NCBI RefSeq assembly: GCF_001672815.1
Contig: NZ_LZKK01000301.1
Span: 1 to 32,245, forward strand
Direction: 5' to 3'
Origin: Mycobacterium sp. E796
GTDB taxonomy: Bacteria; Actinomycetota; Actinomycetes; Mycobacteriales; Mycobacteriaceae
Length of the DNA: 32,245 bases
Part shown: positions 1-7,350 of the stretch, in pieces
Position numbering within the stretch: position 1 is the first letter of the stretch
Layout of the letters: each line of letters starts with the position of its first letter
Position numbers and translations under genes: made by a program
The notes under the pieces: generated by a model
The model's database searches: none
Seen by the model: only the letters and a program-made list of their open reading frames with translations
Told to the model about the DNA's origin: nothing

Positions 1-169
1 CGAACATCGCCCCGCTGGTGCTCATCGTCTGCGTGAATTGCTGATGGAACAGCGCCGCCTCGGCGCCCAGCGCCTGAAACTCTTGGGCGTGGCCGGAAAA
101 CAGCGTGGCCAACGCCGCCGACACCTCGTCGGCGCCGGCGGCCAGCACCGCGGTCGTGGGGCCCGCGGC
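1..169 (-). pseudogene. PE domain fragment, head missing, runs off left edge
   Basis: Read on the minus strand, this stretch gives a typical middle of a mycobacterial PE domain: [20 protein letters not shown], then a segment containing [13 protein letters not shown], then [21 protein letters not shown] domains are about 100-residue N-terminal helical pairs that direct ESX/type VII export of PE and PE_PGRS proteins. The first 30-40 residues of the domain should lie at higher coordinates, but from about 170 onward the sequence is PGRS-type DNA coding on the opposite strand and no PE start is present. The fragment is therefore decapitated at an orientation switch. The rest of the gene, if any, lies left of the window. 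Either a real inversion between two PE_PGRS genes or a mis-assembly within GC-rich repeats would explain it. Confidence 0.8.
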
Positions 170-890
170 GGGGTCGGCGGTGCCGGCGGGTTCAGCCTCA
201 CAGCGCGGCCGGCGGCGCTGGCGGCAACGGCGGCATGTTGTCCGGCGGCGGCGGGGCCGGCGGTGCCGGCGGGTTCAGCAGCCTCAACGGCAGCAGCGGC
301 AACGGCGGCGCTGGCGGCAACGGCGGGCTGTTCGGCGGCGGCGGTGCCGGCGGCTCCGGCGGAGCCGGACAAACCGCGGCCGGTGCCGGCGGGCGCGGCG
401 GCAACGCCGGGGTGCTGAGCATGGGCGCGGGCGGAATCGGCGGCACCGGCGGCAGCAGCGACGGCATCGCCGGCGCTGGCGGCGCAGGCGGCAACGGCGG
501 CATGCTCTTCGGCGACGGCGGGGCCGGCGGCGCGGGCGGCGCCGGCGATTCGAGGGGTGGGATCGGCGGCGCCGGTGGCAGCGCCGGCCTGCTCACCGGT
601 TCCGGCGGGGCCGGCGGCGGCGGAGGACTTGCCGGCGCCAGCGCCCTGACCCCCGGCGGCGCAGGCGGGGCCGGCGGCAAGGGCGGGCTGATCGGCAACG
701 GCGGTGACGGCGGCGCCGGCGGGTCCGGTTTCGGCGGCGCCGGTGGCGCAGGCGGGAGCGGCGGCAACGCCGTCGCGATCGGCGACGGCGGCAACGGCGG
801 CAACGGCGGGGACCCGGGCAACCCGCCCGGGACGCCGGGTACCGGCGGCGGCGCCGGGCTGCTGCTCGGCCAGAACGGGAACAACGGGAC
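170..890. repeat. PGRS GC-rich imperfect tandem repeat
   Basis: Imperfect 9-nt units related to ggcggcgcc / ggcggcaac run almost without interruption, giving the GGAGGN pattern of the encoded protein. Such tracts recombine readily and are hard to assemble from short reads. Confidence 0.8.
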
Positions 891-897
891 GCCCTAG
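170..897 (+). pseudogene. PGRS (glycine-rich) C-terminal tract of a PE_PGRS gene, N-terminus missing
   Basis: The plus strand encodes about 220 residues dominated by GGAGG, GGNGG and GAGGxGG motifs, ending [12 protein letters not shown] and a TAG stop, which is how PE_PGRS proteins usually end. PGRS tracts are surface-exposed, repetitive Gly-Ala regions found downstream of a PE domain in M. tuberculosis and relatives. No PE domain or good start codon precedes it on this strand. The first in-frame ATG (235) lies inside the repeat. The reading frame also appears to break near 200: [11 protein letters not shown] is in one frame to about 204, and [11 protein letters not shown] continues in another from about 202. 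I read this as a truncated gene whose head is replaced by the inverted PE fragment at 1-169. Confidence 0.7.
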
Positions 898-901
898 CCC
901 G

Positions 902-961
902 CGCGAGCCGAACGTGGCTGCGAAAAATCGGGCCGATTCTCGCAGTGGCGTTCGGCTCGCG
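902..961. terminator. Long hairpin between convergent genes, likely bidirectional terminator
   Basis: Left arm 902-930 (begins cgcgagccgaacg) pairs with right arm 933-961 (ends cgttcggctcgcg). The outer 13 bp are perfect. The inner part pairs with a few mismatches and one bulge, leaving a tiny loop. It starts 5 nt after the PGRS stop and ends 11 nt before the stop of the DoxX gene on the other strand, so it can serve both transcripts. Confidence 0.7.
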
Positions 962-971
962 GCGCTGGGAG

Positions 972-1484
972 CTATCCCGCCTGCTTGACCGGCGGCCGGT
1001 AGAAGATCACCAACTGCCCGACGGCGCCGGCCAGGCCGAGCCCCGCCGAGATCACCAGGCCGGGCCAGCCGGGGTACCACAGCTTGTCGCCGAAAATCAG
1101 GTAATCCAGGCTGAGCTTCCCGGGACCCAGCGTGGCCACCGCGACGGCGCTGACCGCCAGCACCAGGTTGTACTCCCAGCCCTCCTTGACGATGAAGAAG
1201 CCGTTGGCCCGGTGCACGGTCCACGCCGCGACCAGCATCAGCGAGACGAAGCCCGCGGCCGGGATCGGCGTGAGCAGCCCGGCCGCCAGGCCCAGCCCTG
1301 CGGACACCTCGGTGATGGCGGCCACGGTGGCGTGGAACTTGCCCGGCTTCATGCCGATGCTCTCGAACCACCGAGCCGTTCCCGGAATCCGGCCGCCGCC
1401 GAAAAACTTGTTGAAGCCGTGCGCGGCGAGCGTCAGTCCCAGCACCAGCCGCAGGAGCAGTAACCCGACGTCATACACATTCAT
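972..1484 (-). CDS. DoxX family membrane protein
   Basis: The product has 170 residues with about four hydrophobic segments: N-terminal VGLLLLRLVLGLTLAAHG, then segments near residues 53-72, 78-92 and 143-160. The N-terminal LLLRLVLGLTLAAHGFNKFF pattern, with a small glycine-rich loop after it, is typical of DoxX/DoxD-like proteins. These are small four-helix membrane proteins. In mycobacteria one member (DoxX) works with SodA and SseA in redox homeostasis, but many paralogs have unknown roles. The ATG at 1484 is chosen because a TAGGTT box lies 7 nt upstream, the leaderless pattern, and because the hydrophobic helix starts right after it. It is transcribed away from the F420-reductase-like gene at 1534. 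Family call firm; specific role unknown. Confidence 0.85.
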   Translation of the reverse strand: MNVYDVGLLLLRLVLGLTLAAHGFNKFFGGGRIPGTARWFESIGMKPGKFHATVAAITEVSAGLGLAAGLLTPIPAAGFVSLMLVAAWTVHRANGFFIVKEGWEYNLVLAVSAVAVATLGPGKLSLDYLIFGDKLWYPGWPGLVISAGLGLAGAVGQLVIFYRPPVKQAG

Positions 1485-1491
1485 AGGTGCA

Positions 1492-1497
1492 AACCTA
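1492..1497 (-). promoter_or_regulatory. Leaderless -10 box (TAGGTT) for the DoxX gene
   Basis: On the minus strand TAGGTT is followed by 7 nt and then the ATG at 1484, so transcription would start at the start codon. The box also forms half of a small inverted repeat, taggt-gcaa-accta (1484-1497), which could be an operator. Confidence 0.45.
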
Positions 1498-1518
1498 GCG
1501 GGTAGCGGTCCGAAATCC

Positions 1519-1527
1519 GGAGAGGAG
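1519..1527 (+). promoter_or_regulatory. Shine-Dalgarno supporting an ATC start
   Basis: GGAGAGGAG lies 6 nt before ATC at 1534. It is one of the strongest ribosome-binding sites in the window, and no canonical start codon is within reach of it in the right frame. Confidence 0.65.
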
Positions 1528-1533
1528 CCCGAC

Positions 1534-2148
1534 ATCAAGATCGCGATCATTGGGGCCGGCAATGTCGGGAGCGCATTGAGCACCGCGTGGACCGACCGGG
1601 GCCACCGGATCATGTTCGGCGTGCGAGACCCGGACGACCCGAGATATGCGTCGCTCAGTTCCGTCGAAACGAACGAATTCGCCACCGCCGCAGCCGATGT
1701 CGTGGTGCTCTGCACGCCGTGGCACAGCACCCGGGCGGCGGTGCAAGGCTGCGGCGACCTGTCGGGCAAAGTGCTCATCGATTGCACCAACCCGCTGACA
1801 CCCGACGTCACGGCCCTCGAGGTCGGGTTCGAGAACTCCGGCGCCGAAGAAGTCGCGAAGTGGGCGCCCGGCGCCCGGGTCTGCAAGGCGATGAACCAGA
1901 TCGGTGCGCCAATGATGGACGCCCGCCGCATGCCGGGCCGACCGGTCATGTTCGTCTGCGGCGACGACGGCGACGCCAAGGCGGTGACCGCGGGGTTGGT
2001 CGGTGAGCTTGGCTTCGAGACCGTCGACGTCGGCGACCTGACACTGGCGCGACTGCTCGAGCCTTACGGGCTGCTGTGGATCCACCTGGCGCTGCGCCGC
2101 GGGCTGGGCACCAACTTCGGCTTCGGGCTGCTGCGCGGACCGTCCTGA
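1534..2148 (+). CDS. F420-dependent NADP reductase-like (NADP_F420 family) oxidoreductase, apparent ATC start
   Basis: The product has 204 residues. It opens with KIAIIGAGNVGSAL, a Rossmann GxGxxG dinucleotide-binding motif at residues 7-12, followed by the GHRIMFGVRDP region. A second conserved stretch reads VVVLCTPW and later VLIDCTNPL. This matches the NADPH:F420 oxidoreductase-like (NADP_F420) family, which moves hydride between NADP(H) and an acceptor. Many family members are not true F420 enzymes, so the acceptor is open. There is no ATG, GTG or TTG in frame near the motif. ATC at 1534 sits 6 nt after a strong AGGAG (1523-1527) and gives exactly the family N-terminus (initiator-KIAIIGAGNVG), so I place the start there. 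It is divergent from the DoxX gene and ends about 65 nt before the ppdK-like gene. Confidence 0.8.
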   Translation: MKIAIIGAGNVGSALSTAWTDRGHRIMFGVRDPDDPRYASLSSVETNEFATAAADVVVLCTPWHSTRAAVQGCGDLSGKVLIDCTNPLTPDVTALEVGFENSGAEEVAKWAPGARVCKAMNQIGAPMMDARRMPGRPVMFVCGDDGDAKAVTAGLVGELGFETVDVGDLTLARLLEPYGLLWIHLALRRGLGTNFGFGLLRGPS

Positions 2149-2212
2149 CATACTCGTCGAGGCCCGCCGGGACGGTCCCGGCAAAGCGGGCCGCACGACG
2201 AGGGGGTGCACC

Positions 2213-3820
2213 ACGACTCGTAGCGACGAGGGCACCCCGGAGAACGCGGCCGTCGTCGCGCTCGACGGCGACGCGCGTCACCCACGGGAGCTTCTCGGCA
2301 ACAAGGGCCACGGCATCGACGCGATGCGCCGGCAGCACCTGCCGGTACCGCCCGCGTTCTGCCTCACGACGGAGGTGGGCCGCAACTGCCTCGCGGACCC
2401 CGGCGCGACGATGGACGCGATCTGGGACGACGTGCTCGACCTGATGCGCTGGCTGGAAGCGCAGACGTCGCGCACCTTCGGGCGGGGCCCGCGGCCGTTG
2501 TTGGTCAGTGTGCGCTCGGGGGCCACGCACTCGATGCCCGGCATGATGGACACGATCCTGGACTTAGGCATGAACGACGCCGTCGAACAGGCCCTCGCGG
2601 CCGAAGGCGGCCCGCAGTTCGCCCAGGACACCCGGCAGCGCTTCACGCAGTTGTATCAGCGCATCGTGGGCAGGCCGGCCCCGGCCGACCCGTACGCACA
2701 GCTGCGCGCCGGCATCGAGGCGGTGTTCGCCTCCTGGGATTCGCCGCGCGCGGTCGCCTACCGCGCCCACTACGGCCTCGACGATCGGGGCGGCACCGCC
2801 GTCGTCGTGCAGGCGATGGTCTTCGGCAACCGCGGCCCCAACTCCGGTGCCGGAGCGTTCTTTTCGCGCAACCCGATAACCGGCGCCGATGAGCCCTTCG
2901 GCGAGTGGGTTCCCGGCGGCCAGGGCGACGACGTGGTGTCGGGACTGGTCGACGTGGGACCGATCACGGCCCTGCGCGACGAGCAACCGGCCGTCTATCA
3001 CGAGCTGACGGACGCCGCCCGCCGCCTGGAGCGGCTCGCGACCGACGTCCAGGAGATCGAGTTCACCGTCGACGGCGGCAAGTTGTGGTTGCTGCAGACG
3101 CGAGCGGCCGAGCGCTCGGCGCAGGCCGCCGTGCGCCTCGCCCTCCAACTGCGCCACGAGGGGCTCATCGACGACGTCGAGGCGCTGCGCCGGGTGACGC
3201 CGGCCCATGTCAAAGCTTTGCTGCAGCCCTCGTTACAGCCCGAAACACGTTTGGCTGCACCGCTTTTGGCAGCGGGACTGCCGGCGTGCCCGGGCGTGAC
3301 ATCCGGCACCGCCTACACCGACGTCGACGAGGCCCTCGACGCGGCCGACCGGGGCGAACCGGTCATCCTGGTGCGCGATCACACCCGGCCCGAGGACGTG
3401 CTGGGCATGCTGGCCGCCCAAGGAATCGTCACCGAGGTCGGCGGCGCCGCCAGCCACGCCGCGGTGGTCAGCCGCGAACTCGGCCGGGTGGCCGTGGTGG
3501 GCTGCGGCCGCGGCGCCGCGGCCGCCCTGGCCGGCCGCCAGATCACCGTCGACGGATCCGAAGGTGAAGTGCGCGAAGGCAATCTGAGCCTGTCGGCGTG
3601 GTCGGAAGACGACACGCCGGAACTGCGGGAGCTGGCCGACATCGCGCGGCGCATCAGCCCGCTGCGGGCGCACGCCGCCGGCGACCATCCGAAGCTCGAT
3701 GACACCTCCGACGCCGCGGTGCGCGCCGCCATCGACCAAGGGCGCACCGACGTGGTTTCACCCAACCCGCTGATCGTCATGCTGACCGCGCTGCGGCTGA
3801 CGGCGGAGGTCGCCACGTGA
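2213..3820 (+). CDS. ppdK: PpdK-like protein: PPDK nucleotide-binding and phosphohistidine domains without the PEP barrel
   Basis: The product has about 535 residues, against roughly 870 in full pyruvate phosphate dikinase. The N-terminal ATP/pyruvate-binding part shows LLGNKGHGI (residues 27-35) and RSGATHSMPGMMDTILDLG near 100, both PPDK hallmarks. The swivelling phosphohistidine domain shows GGAASHAAVVSRELG with the catalytic His near residue 415. The C-terminal PEP/pyruvate TIM barrel is absent, so a normal pyruvate-PEP interconversion cannot be assumed from this chain alone. The start is unclear. The first in-frame ATG (2324) would delete the LLGNKG motif. No ATG/GTG/TTG exists in frame upstream. 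ACG at 2213 lies 6 nt after GAGGGGG (2200-2206) and is my best choice. A GTG at 2206 is one nucleotide out of phase. The gene overlaps its downstream partner by 4 nt. Confidence 0.85.
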   Translation, partial: TTRSDEGTPENAAVVALDGDARHPRELLGNKGHGIDAMRRQHLPVPPAFCLTTEVGRNCLADPGATMDAIWDDVLDLMRWLEAQTSRTFGRGPRPLLVSVRSGATHSMPGMMDTILDLGMNDAVEQALAAEGGPQFAQDTRQRFTQLYQRIVGRPAPADPYAQLRAGIEAVFASWDSPRAVAYRAHYGLDDRGGTAVVVQAMVFGNRGPNSGAGAFFSRNPITGADEPFGEWVPGGQGDDVVSGLVDVGPITALRDEQPAVYHELTDAARRLERLATDVQEIEFTVDGGKLWLLQTRAAERSAQAAVRLALQLRHEGLIDDVEALRRVTPAHVKALLQPSLQPETRLAAPLLAAGLPACPGVTSGTAYTDVDEALDAADRGEPVILVRDHTRPEDVLGMLAAQGIVTEVGGAASHAAVVSRELGRVAVVGCGRGAAAALAGRQITVDGSEGEVREGNLSLSAWSEDDTPELRELADIARRISPLRAHAAGDHPKLDDTSDAAVRAAIDQGRTDVVSPNPLIVMLTALRLTAEVAT

Positions 3821-4431
3821 TCGAATTGGTTGTGCTCCAAGCGGTCCGGCTGAAGGGACGGGTGCGTCCTGCCGACCTGGCCGCGACCCTGGGCCGCGAT
3901 CCCGGGGACGTCGCCGCCATCGTGGAGCGGCTGACCGAGTCGGGGCTACTGGTCGACGGCGCGGCGTTGCGGATCAGCTCCAGCGGCCGCGCCCGGTTGC
4001 AGGCGTTGCTCGACGAGGAGCGCGCGGGCGTGGACCCGGCCGCGATGGCCGCCGCGTACGACGAATTCCGGCCCGTCAACACCGATTTCAAGTCACTGGT
4101 CACCGACTGGCAGCTCAAGGGCGGCCCGAACGGAGCCCCGAACACCCACGACGACGCCGAATACGACGCCGCGGTGCTGGCGCGCCTCGACGGCGTGCAC
4201 GCGCGGGTGCTGGCGATCATCGAGGCGGCCGCGGCGCAGTTGCCGCGGTTGAACGCCTACGCGGCGAAACTGGGCGCGGCGCTGGACAAGGTGAAGGCCG
4301 GCGATACCGCCTGGCTGGCCCGACCCCTCATCGACTCCTACCACACCGTGTGGTTCGAGCTGCACGAGGAACTGATCGGCGCCATGGGCATGACCCGTGA
4401 AGAGGCGGCGAAATCGGGTGACGCGCAATAA
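3817..4431 (+). CDS. Winged-helix-like partner protein of PpdK (Rv1126c-type)
   Basis: The product has 204 residues starting at GTG 3817, whose bases overlap the TGA of the ppdK-like gene (GTGA), so the two are translationally coupled. Residues 1-70 look like a small winged helix-turn-helix of the kind that separates DNA or protein partners: VLQAVRLKGRVRPADLAATL, then VAAIVERLTESGLLVDG and a basic wing LRISSSGRARLQAL. The rest is helical, with a conserved-looking PVNTDFKSLVTDWQ and a C-terminal SYHTVWFELHEELIGAMG. I do not recognise a catalytic motif. In M. tuberculosis the corresponding genes are also adjacent, which suggests that it regulates or completes the phosphotransferase. It could be a substrate-recognition subunit. 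That is inference. Confidence 0.75.
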   Translation: MIELVVLQAVRLKGRVRPADLAATLGRDPGDVAAIVERLTESGLLVDGAALRISSSGRARLQALLDEERAGVDPAAMAAAYDEFRPVNTDFKSLVTDWQLKGGPNGAPNTHDDAEYDAAVLARLDGVHARVLAIIEAAAAQLPRLNAYAAKLGAALDKVKAGDTAWLARPLIDSYHTVWFELHEELIGAMGMTREEAAKSGDAQ

Positions 4432-4434
4432 CTC

Positions 4435-5676
4435 TCACAGCACGGCATCCAACAGCCGGACGTACTCGTCGATATCGGGAATGGCGGACTCGGCGGCGTG
4501 CACGCTGATCGCCACGGTGTCGCCGATGCCGTGCACGCCATGAGTCAGGCCCATCGCCGGCGACAGCGCCGGGTACCCGGCCGTGAGTACCACCCGGGCG
4601 CCGCCGAAGCTCAGGTCGGCGGCCCCGCGGTTGACGCTGGACACCACGGTGTTCCCGGACACCTGGGGCGGGCGGACGTCGGCGTCGAACTGCGCTACGC
4701 CCCAACGCAGTAGCGCGGCGGGCACCGCGGCGAACGCGCGGTCGGCCGCACGCGTGGCCGGATGTTCGAAGCGGCGCCGGCCGTTGGCCAGGTCGGCGGC
4801 GATCCGCTCGACCCGGGCATCGACGCCAAGCTTCGGGTAGAGCCCGACGACCACGTTACCGAAGTGGTTATGCGCCTGTGCCACAGCCGGTTTGGCCATC
4901 GGCACTTCGGCGCCCAGCGGATCCGTCCCCTCGCCGAGCAGCGTGGACAGCGCGGTGGACACCGCGGCCAGCGCCCCGACGGTGACCGTGGGACCGCGCA
5001 ACTGCGAGCGCCGCCGGACCAGCGTGCGCACCGATCGCGCGGCGCCCGGGCGGGCGTTGGTGGCCTGCAGCGGACGTGGCCCGAGCGCCGGCGCCAGCAA
5101 CCCGGCCCGGGTGTCGCGAATCAGCCGCCGATGGGCGCGCGCCGCATCGACGGCCCGCCAGGGCAAAAACCCCGCCGCCGGCCTTGCTACCTCGGGCACC
5201 GGCGCGTCGCGGCCGAAAAGCCAGGCCGCCATCGCCGCGGCGCGCGCGCCGTCGGCCAGCGCGTGCGCGATCTGCAGGACCGCGACGGTGCCCGCTCCGC
5301 GCACCCCCGGAACGCCCCGCACCGGGGTGAACAGGTGCACCCGCCACGGCATCCGGCGCGCGTCCAGCTGGTCCGCCGCGAGGCCGGCCACGGACGTCAG
5401 GCATTCGCTCCAATCCCGGACGGTCGGGGCGTGGCGGACCACCGATTCCGGATCGACCACCGCCGGCACCCACCGCGGATAGGCCAGCCGGCCGCGCTCC
5501 TGGATCCGAACCGTCAGGCCGGGGCACTCGCGTGCCCGCCGGCACACCCGCTCGACCGCGCCCGCGAGATCCGCGGGTTCGCCGTCGAACGCGTACAGCA
5601 GGAACTCGTCGTTGGGAACCTTGGCCGACATCCAGTAGAACTGCGCATCGACGGCCGCCATCCGCCGCGCCGCCAT
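4435..5676 (-). CDS. WS/DGAT-like acyltransferase-fold protein (Rv1125-type)
   Basis: The product has 413 residues with the layout of wax ester synthase/diacylglycerol acyltransferases. The N-terminus is MAAVDAQFYWMS. An acyl-transfer motif variant AHALADG lies at residues 137-143. A late NTVVSSVNRGA and PALSPAMGLTHGVHG occupy the C-terminal half, as in DUF1298. WS/DGAT enzymes use HHxxxDG to esterify acyl-CoA to diacylglycerol or alcohols. Here the first His is Ala while the second His (138) and Asp (142) remain. The protein is shorter than typical members (about 450-480). It begins 4 nt after the ephC stop, so the two form an operon. Whether it makes lipid esters or has drifted to another CoA-dependent acyl transfer cannot be told from sequence. 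Confidence 0.7.
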   Translation of the reverse strand: MAARRMAAVDAQFYWMSAKVPNDEFLLYAFDGEPADLAGAVERVCRRARECPGLTVRIQERGRLAYPRWVPAVVDPESVVRHAPTVRDWSECLTSVAGLAADQLDARRMPWRVHLFTPVRGVPGVRGAGTVAVLQIAHALADGARAAAMAAWLFGRDAPVPEVARPAAGFLPWRAVDAARAHRRLIRDTRAGLLAPALGPRPLQATNARPGAARSVRTLVRRRSQLRGPTVTVGALAAVSTALSTLLGEGTDPLGAEVPMAKPAVAQAHNHFGNVVVGLYPKLGVDARVERIAADLANGRRRFEHPATRAADRAFAAVPAALLRWGVAQFDADVRPPQVSGNTVVSSVNRGAADLSFGGARVVLTAGYPALSPAMGLTHGVHGIGDTVAISVHAAESAIPDIDEYVRLLDAVL

Positions 5677-5680
5677 GGCC

Positions 5681-6604
5681 TCAGCCGGGCGAGCCGATGA
5701 ACGTGAGCACCAGGTTGGCGACCTTGTCCGGCTGTTCGAGCTGCAGGAAATGCCCCGCGTGGTCGACGATGGCGGCCTCGCTGCCCGCGGGCAGCGCCTT
5801 TTCCGTCCACCGGGTGAAAGCCGATGTCATGCAACCGTCGTCGCGGCCATGCAGGTAGAGACAAGGCAGCAGCGGCGCCTCGGTCCACAGCCGGTTCAGC
5901 TCGGCATACTTCTCCGGTGGCCGCGGCGCGCGGATGGTGGCGCGGTACGGTCCCAGCGCCGCCCGCCAGCTCTCCGGCGTGCCGATCGCGGCGTCCACGT
6001 GGCGAAGGTCCTCGTCGGCGTGGTAGCCCGGCGACCACCGCCGCCACAGCAGCGGCAGCACCCACGACGCGGAACGCTCGGGCAGCCAAGGCAATTGGAA
6101 GTAGAGGATGTACCAGCTGCGCAGCAGCTGCGGCGGTAGGTGGCCGATGAGCCGCGCCCGCTCGGCCACGCCGCCCCGGCGACGGAAGCCCGCCGTGACC
6201 GGGACCGACATGATCACCGCCTTGGCGAACGGGCTGTCGGGCATCGCGGCGAGGCCGGTGGCGGCCATGGCCCCCCAGTCGTGGCCGATCACGACATCGT
6301 GCTCGGTACCGCCCGCGGCCGAACGCACCCGTAGGGCGTCGTCCATCAGCGCGCCGACGTGAAAATCGCCGTCGGTCGGGATCGACGAGGGCGCGTACCC
6401 GCGCATGAACGGCGCGACGACCCGCCACCCCGACTCGACGAGTCGCGGAGCGAGCTTGCGCCACCCGTACGCGGTGTCGGGAAACCCGTGCAGGCACAAC
6501 GCGATCGGGGCGTCCGGTGGCCCCCAGGTGAGCGCCTTGAGGTCCCCGGCCCGGCCGGGCACGTCGATCCAGCCCGGCTCACCCACCCCGGCCCCCCTGG
6601 GCAT
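5681..6604 (-). CDS. ephC: Epoxide hydrolase, alpha/beta-hydrolase fold (EphC-like)
   Basis: The product has 307 residues and all the epoxide-hydrolase landmarks. These are the oxyanion-hole HGFPDTAYGW (from residue 39), nucleophile Asp109 in VIGHDWGAM, a lid rich in Trp and Tyr (SWYILYFQLPWLPER), the acid region YLHGRDDGC, and the catalytic His in DHAGHFLQLE. Members open epoxides to vicinal diols. In mycobacteria the Eph proteins are linked to lipid epoxides and detoxification. The ATG at 6604 has no proper ribosome-binding site. A well-placed ATG at 6614 (AGGAG just before it) is one frame off and stops after 11 codons at TGA 6581-6579, which hints at an indel in the G-rich start region. 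The WS/DGAT-like gene follows 4 nt downstream. Confidence 0.85.
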   Translation of the reverse strand: MPRGAGVGEPGWIDVPGRAGDLKALTWGPPDAPIALCLHGFPDTAYGWRKLAPRLVESGWRVVAPFMRGYAPSSIPTDGDFHVGALMDDALRVRSAAGGTEHDVVIGHDWGAMAATGLAAMPDSPFAKAVIMSVPVTAGFRRRGGVAERARLIGHLPPQLLRSWYILYFQLPWLPERSASWVLPLLWRRWSPGYHADEDLRHVDAAIGTPESWRAALGPYRATIRAPRPPEKYAELNRLWTEAPLLPCLYLHGRDDGCMTSAFTRWTEKALPAGSEAAIVDHAGHFLQLEQPDKVANLVLTFIGSPG

Positions 6605-6731
6605 CCTCGGCCATGTTCACTCCTGTTCGGCGCGTCCGCACCGACCAACCTAACGCCTGCGTGCCCGGGACGCACCGACCCCCCGCCGAGATCAACCAGA
6701 TCCACAGCGCGGCAATGTCTTTCGATACTGC

Positions 6732-7214
6732 CTACCGGGTGAGCTCCCCGGCCACCGCCCGTTCCAGGTCGGCGATGATGATCTTGCGCATGCCGTACAT
6801 CGCCGCGGTGGCCGCCGCCGCGCGCGTCCGATCCGGGTCGCCGATCAATTCGTAGAGGCGGTCGGGGATGACCTGCCAGCTCAGGCCGAAGCGGTCCTTG
6901 CACCAGCCGCACTGCGATTCCTCGCCGCCGTCGGTCAACCGCTGCCAGTAGTAGTCCACCTCGTCCTGGTCCTTGCAGTGGATCGTGAAGGACACCGCCT
7001 CGCTGAAGTGGAAGTGCGGGCCGCCGTTGATGCCGATGAACCGGGCGCCGTCCAGCACGAAACTGCCCGACAGGACCGTTCCCGGCTCCCCGGGGCCGGC
7101 CTCCGTCGTCCGGTTGAAGCCCTCGATCCGCGAGTTGGGGAACACCGAGGTGTAAAACTCCGCCGCCTCTTCCAGGTTGTTGTCGAACCACAGCGAGGGC
7201 GTAATCGATGGCAT
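6732..7214 (-). CDS. PhnB-like VOC (glyoxalase/dioxygenase-fold) protein
   Basis: The product has 160 residues. The opening SITPSLWFDNNLEEAAEFYT and the later SFVLDGARFIGINGGPHFHF and WCKDRFGLSWQVIP are typical of the PhnB / 3-demethylubiquinone-9 3-methyltransferase branch of the vicinal-oxygen-chelate superfamily. A C-terminal extension (MYGMRKIIIADLERA) is common in actinobacterial members. These proteins are small dimers of unknown substrate, often named methyltransferases without evidence. AAGGAGA sits 7 nt before the ATG at 7214, so the start is firm. It stands alone between ephC (same strand, downstream) and bpoB (divergent). Confidence 0.8.
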   Translation of the reverse strand: MPSITPSLWFDNNLEEAAEFYTSVFPNSRIEGFNRTTEAGPGEPGTVLSGSFVLDGARFIGINGGPHFHFSEAVSFTIHCKDQDEVDYYWQRLTDGGEESQCGWCKDRFGLSWQVIPDRLYELIGDPDRTRAAAATAAMYGMRKIIIADLERAVAGELTR

Positions 7215-7350
7215 GGCCGTTCTCCTTGCATTCGTCGTAGGTGTGTCCCATGGATAGACCGCGGCGGCGACGAGAACTCATCGGGGCCCAACGCCGGGGT
7301 CAATAGATTGCCTAGGTAACGTCGAGGGGCGATCTACCGAGAGGACGCCC

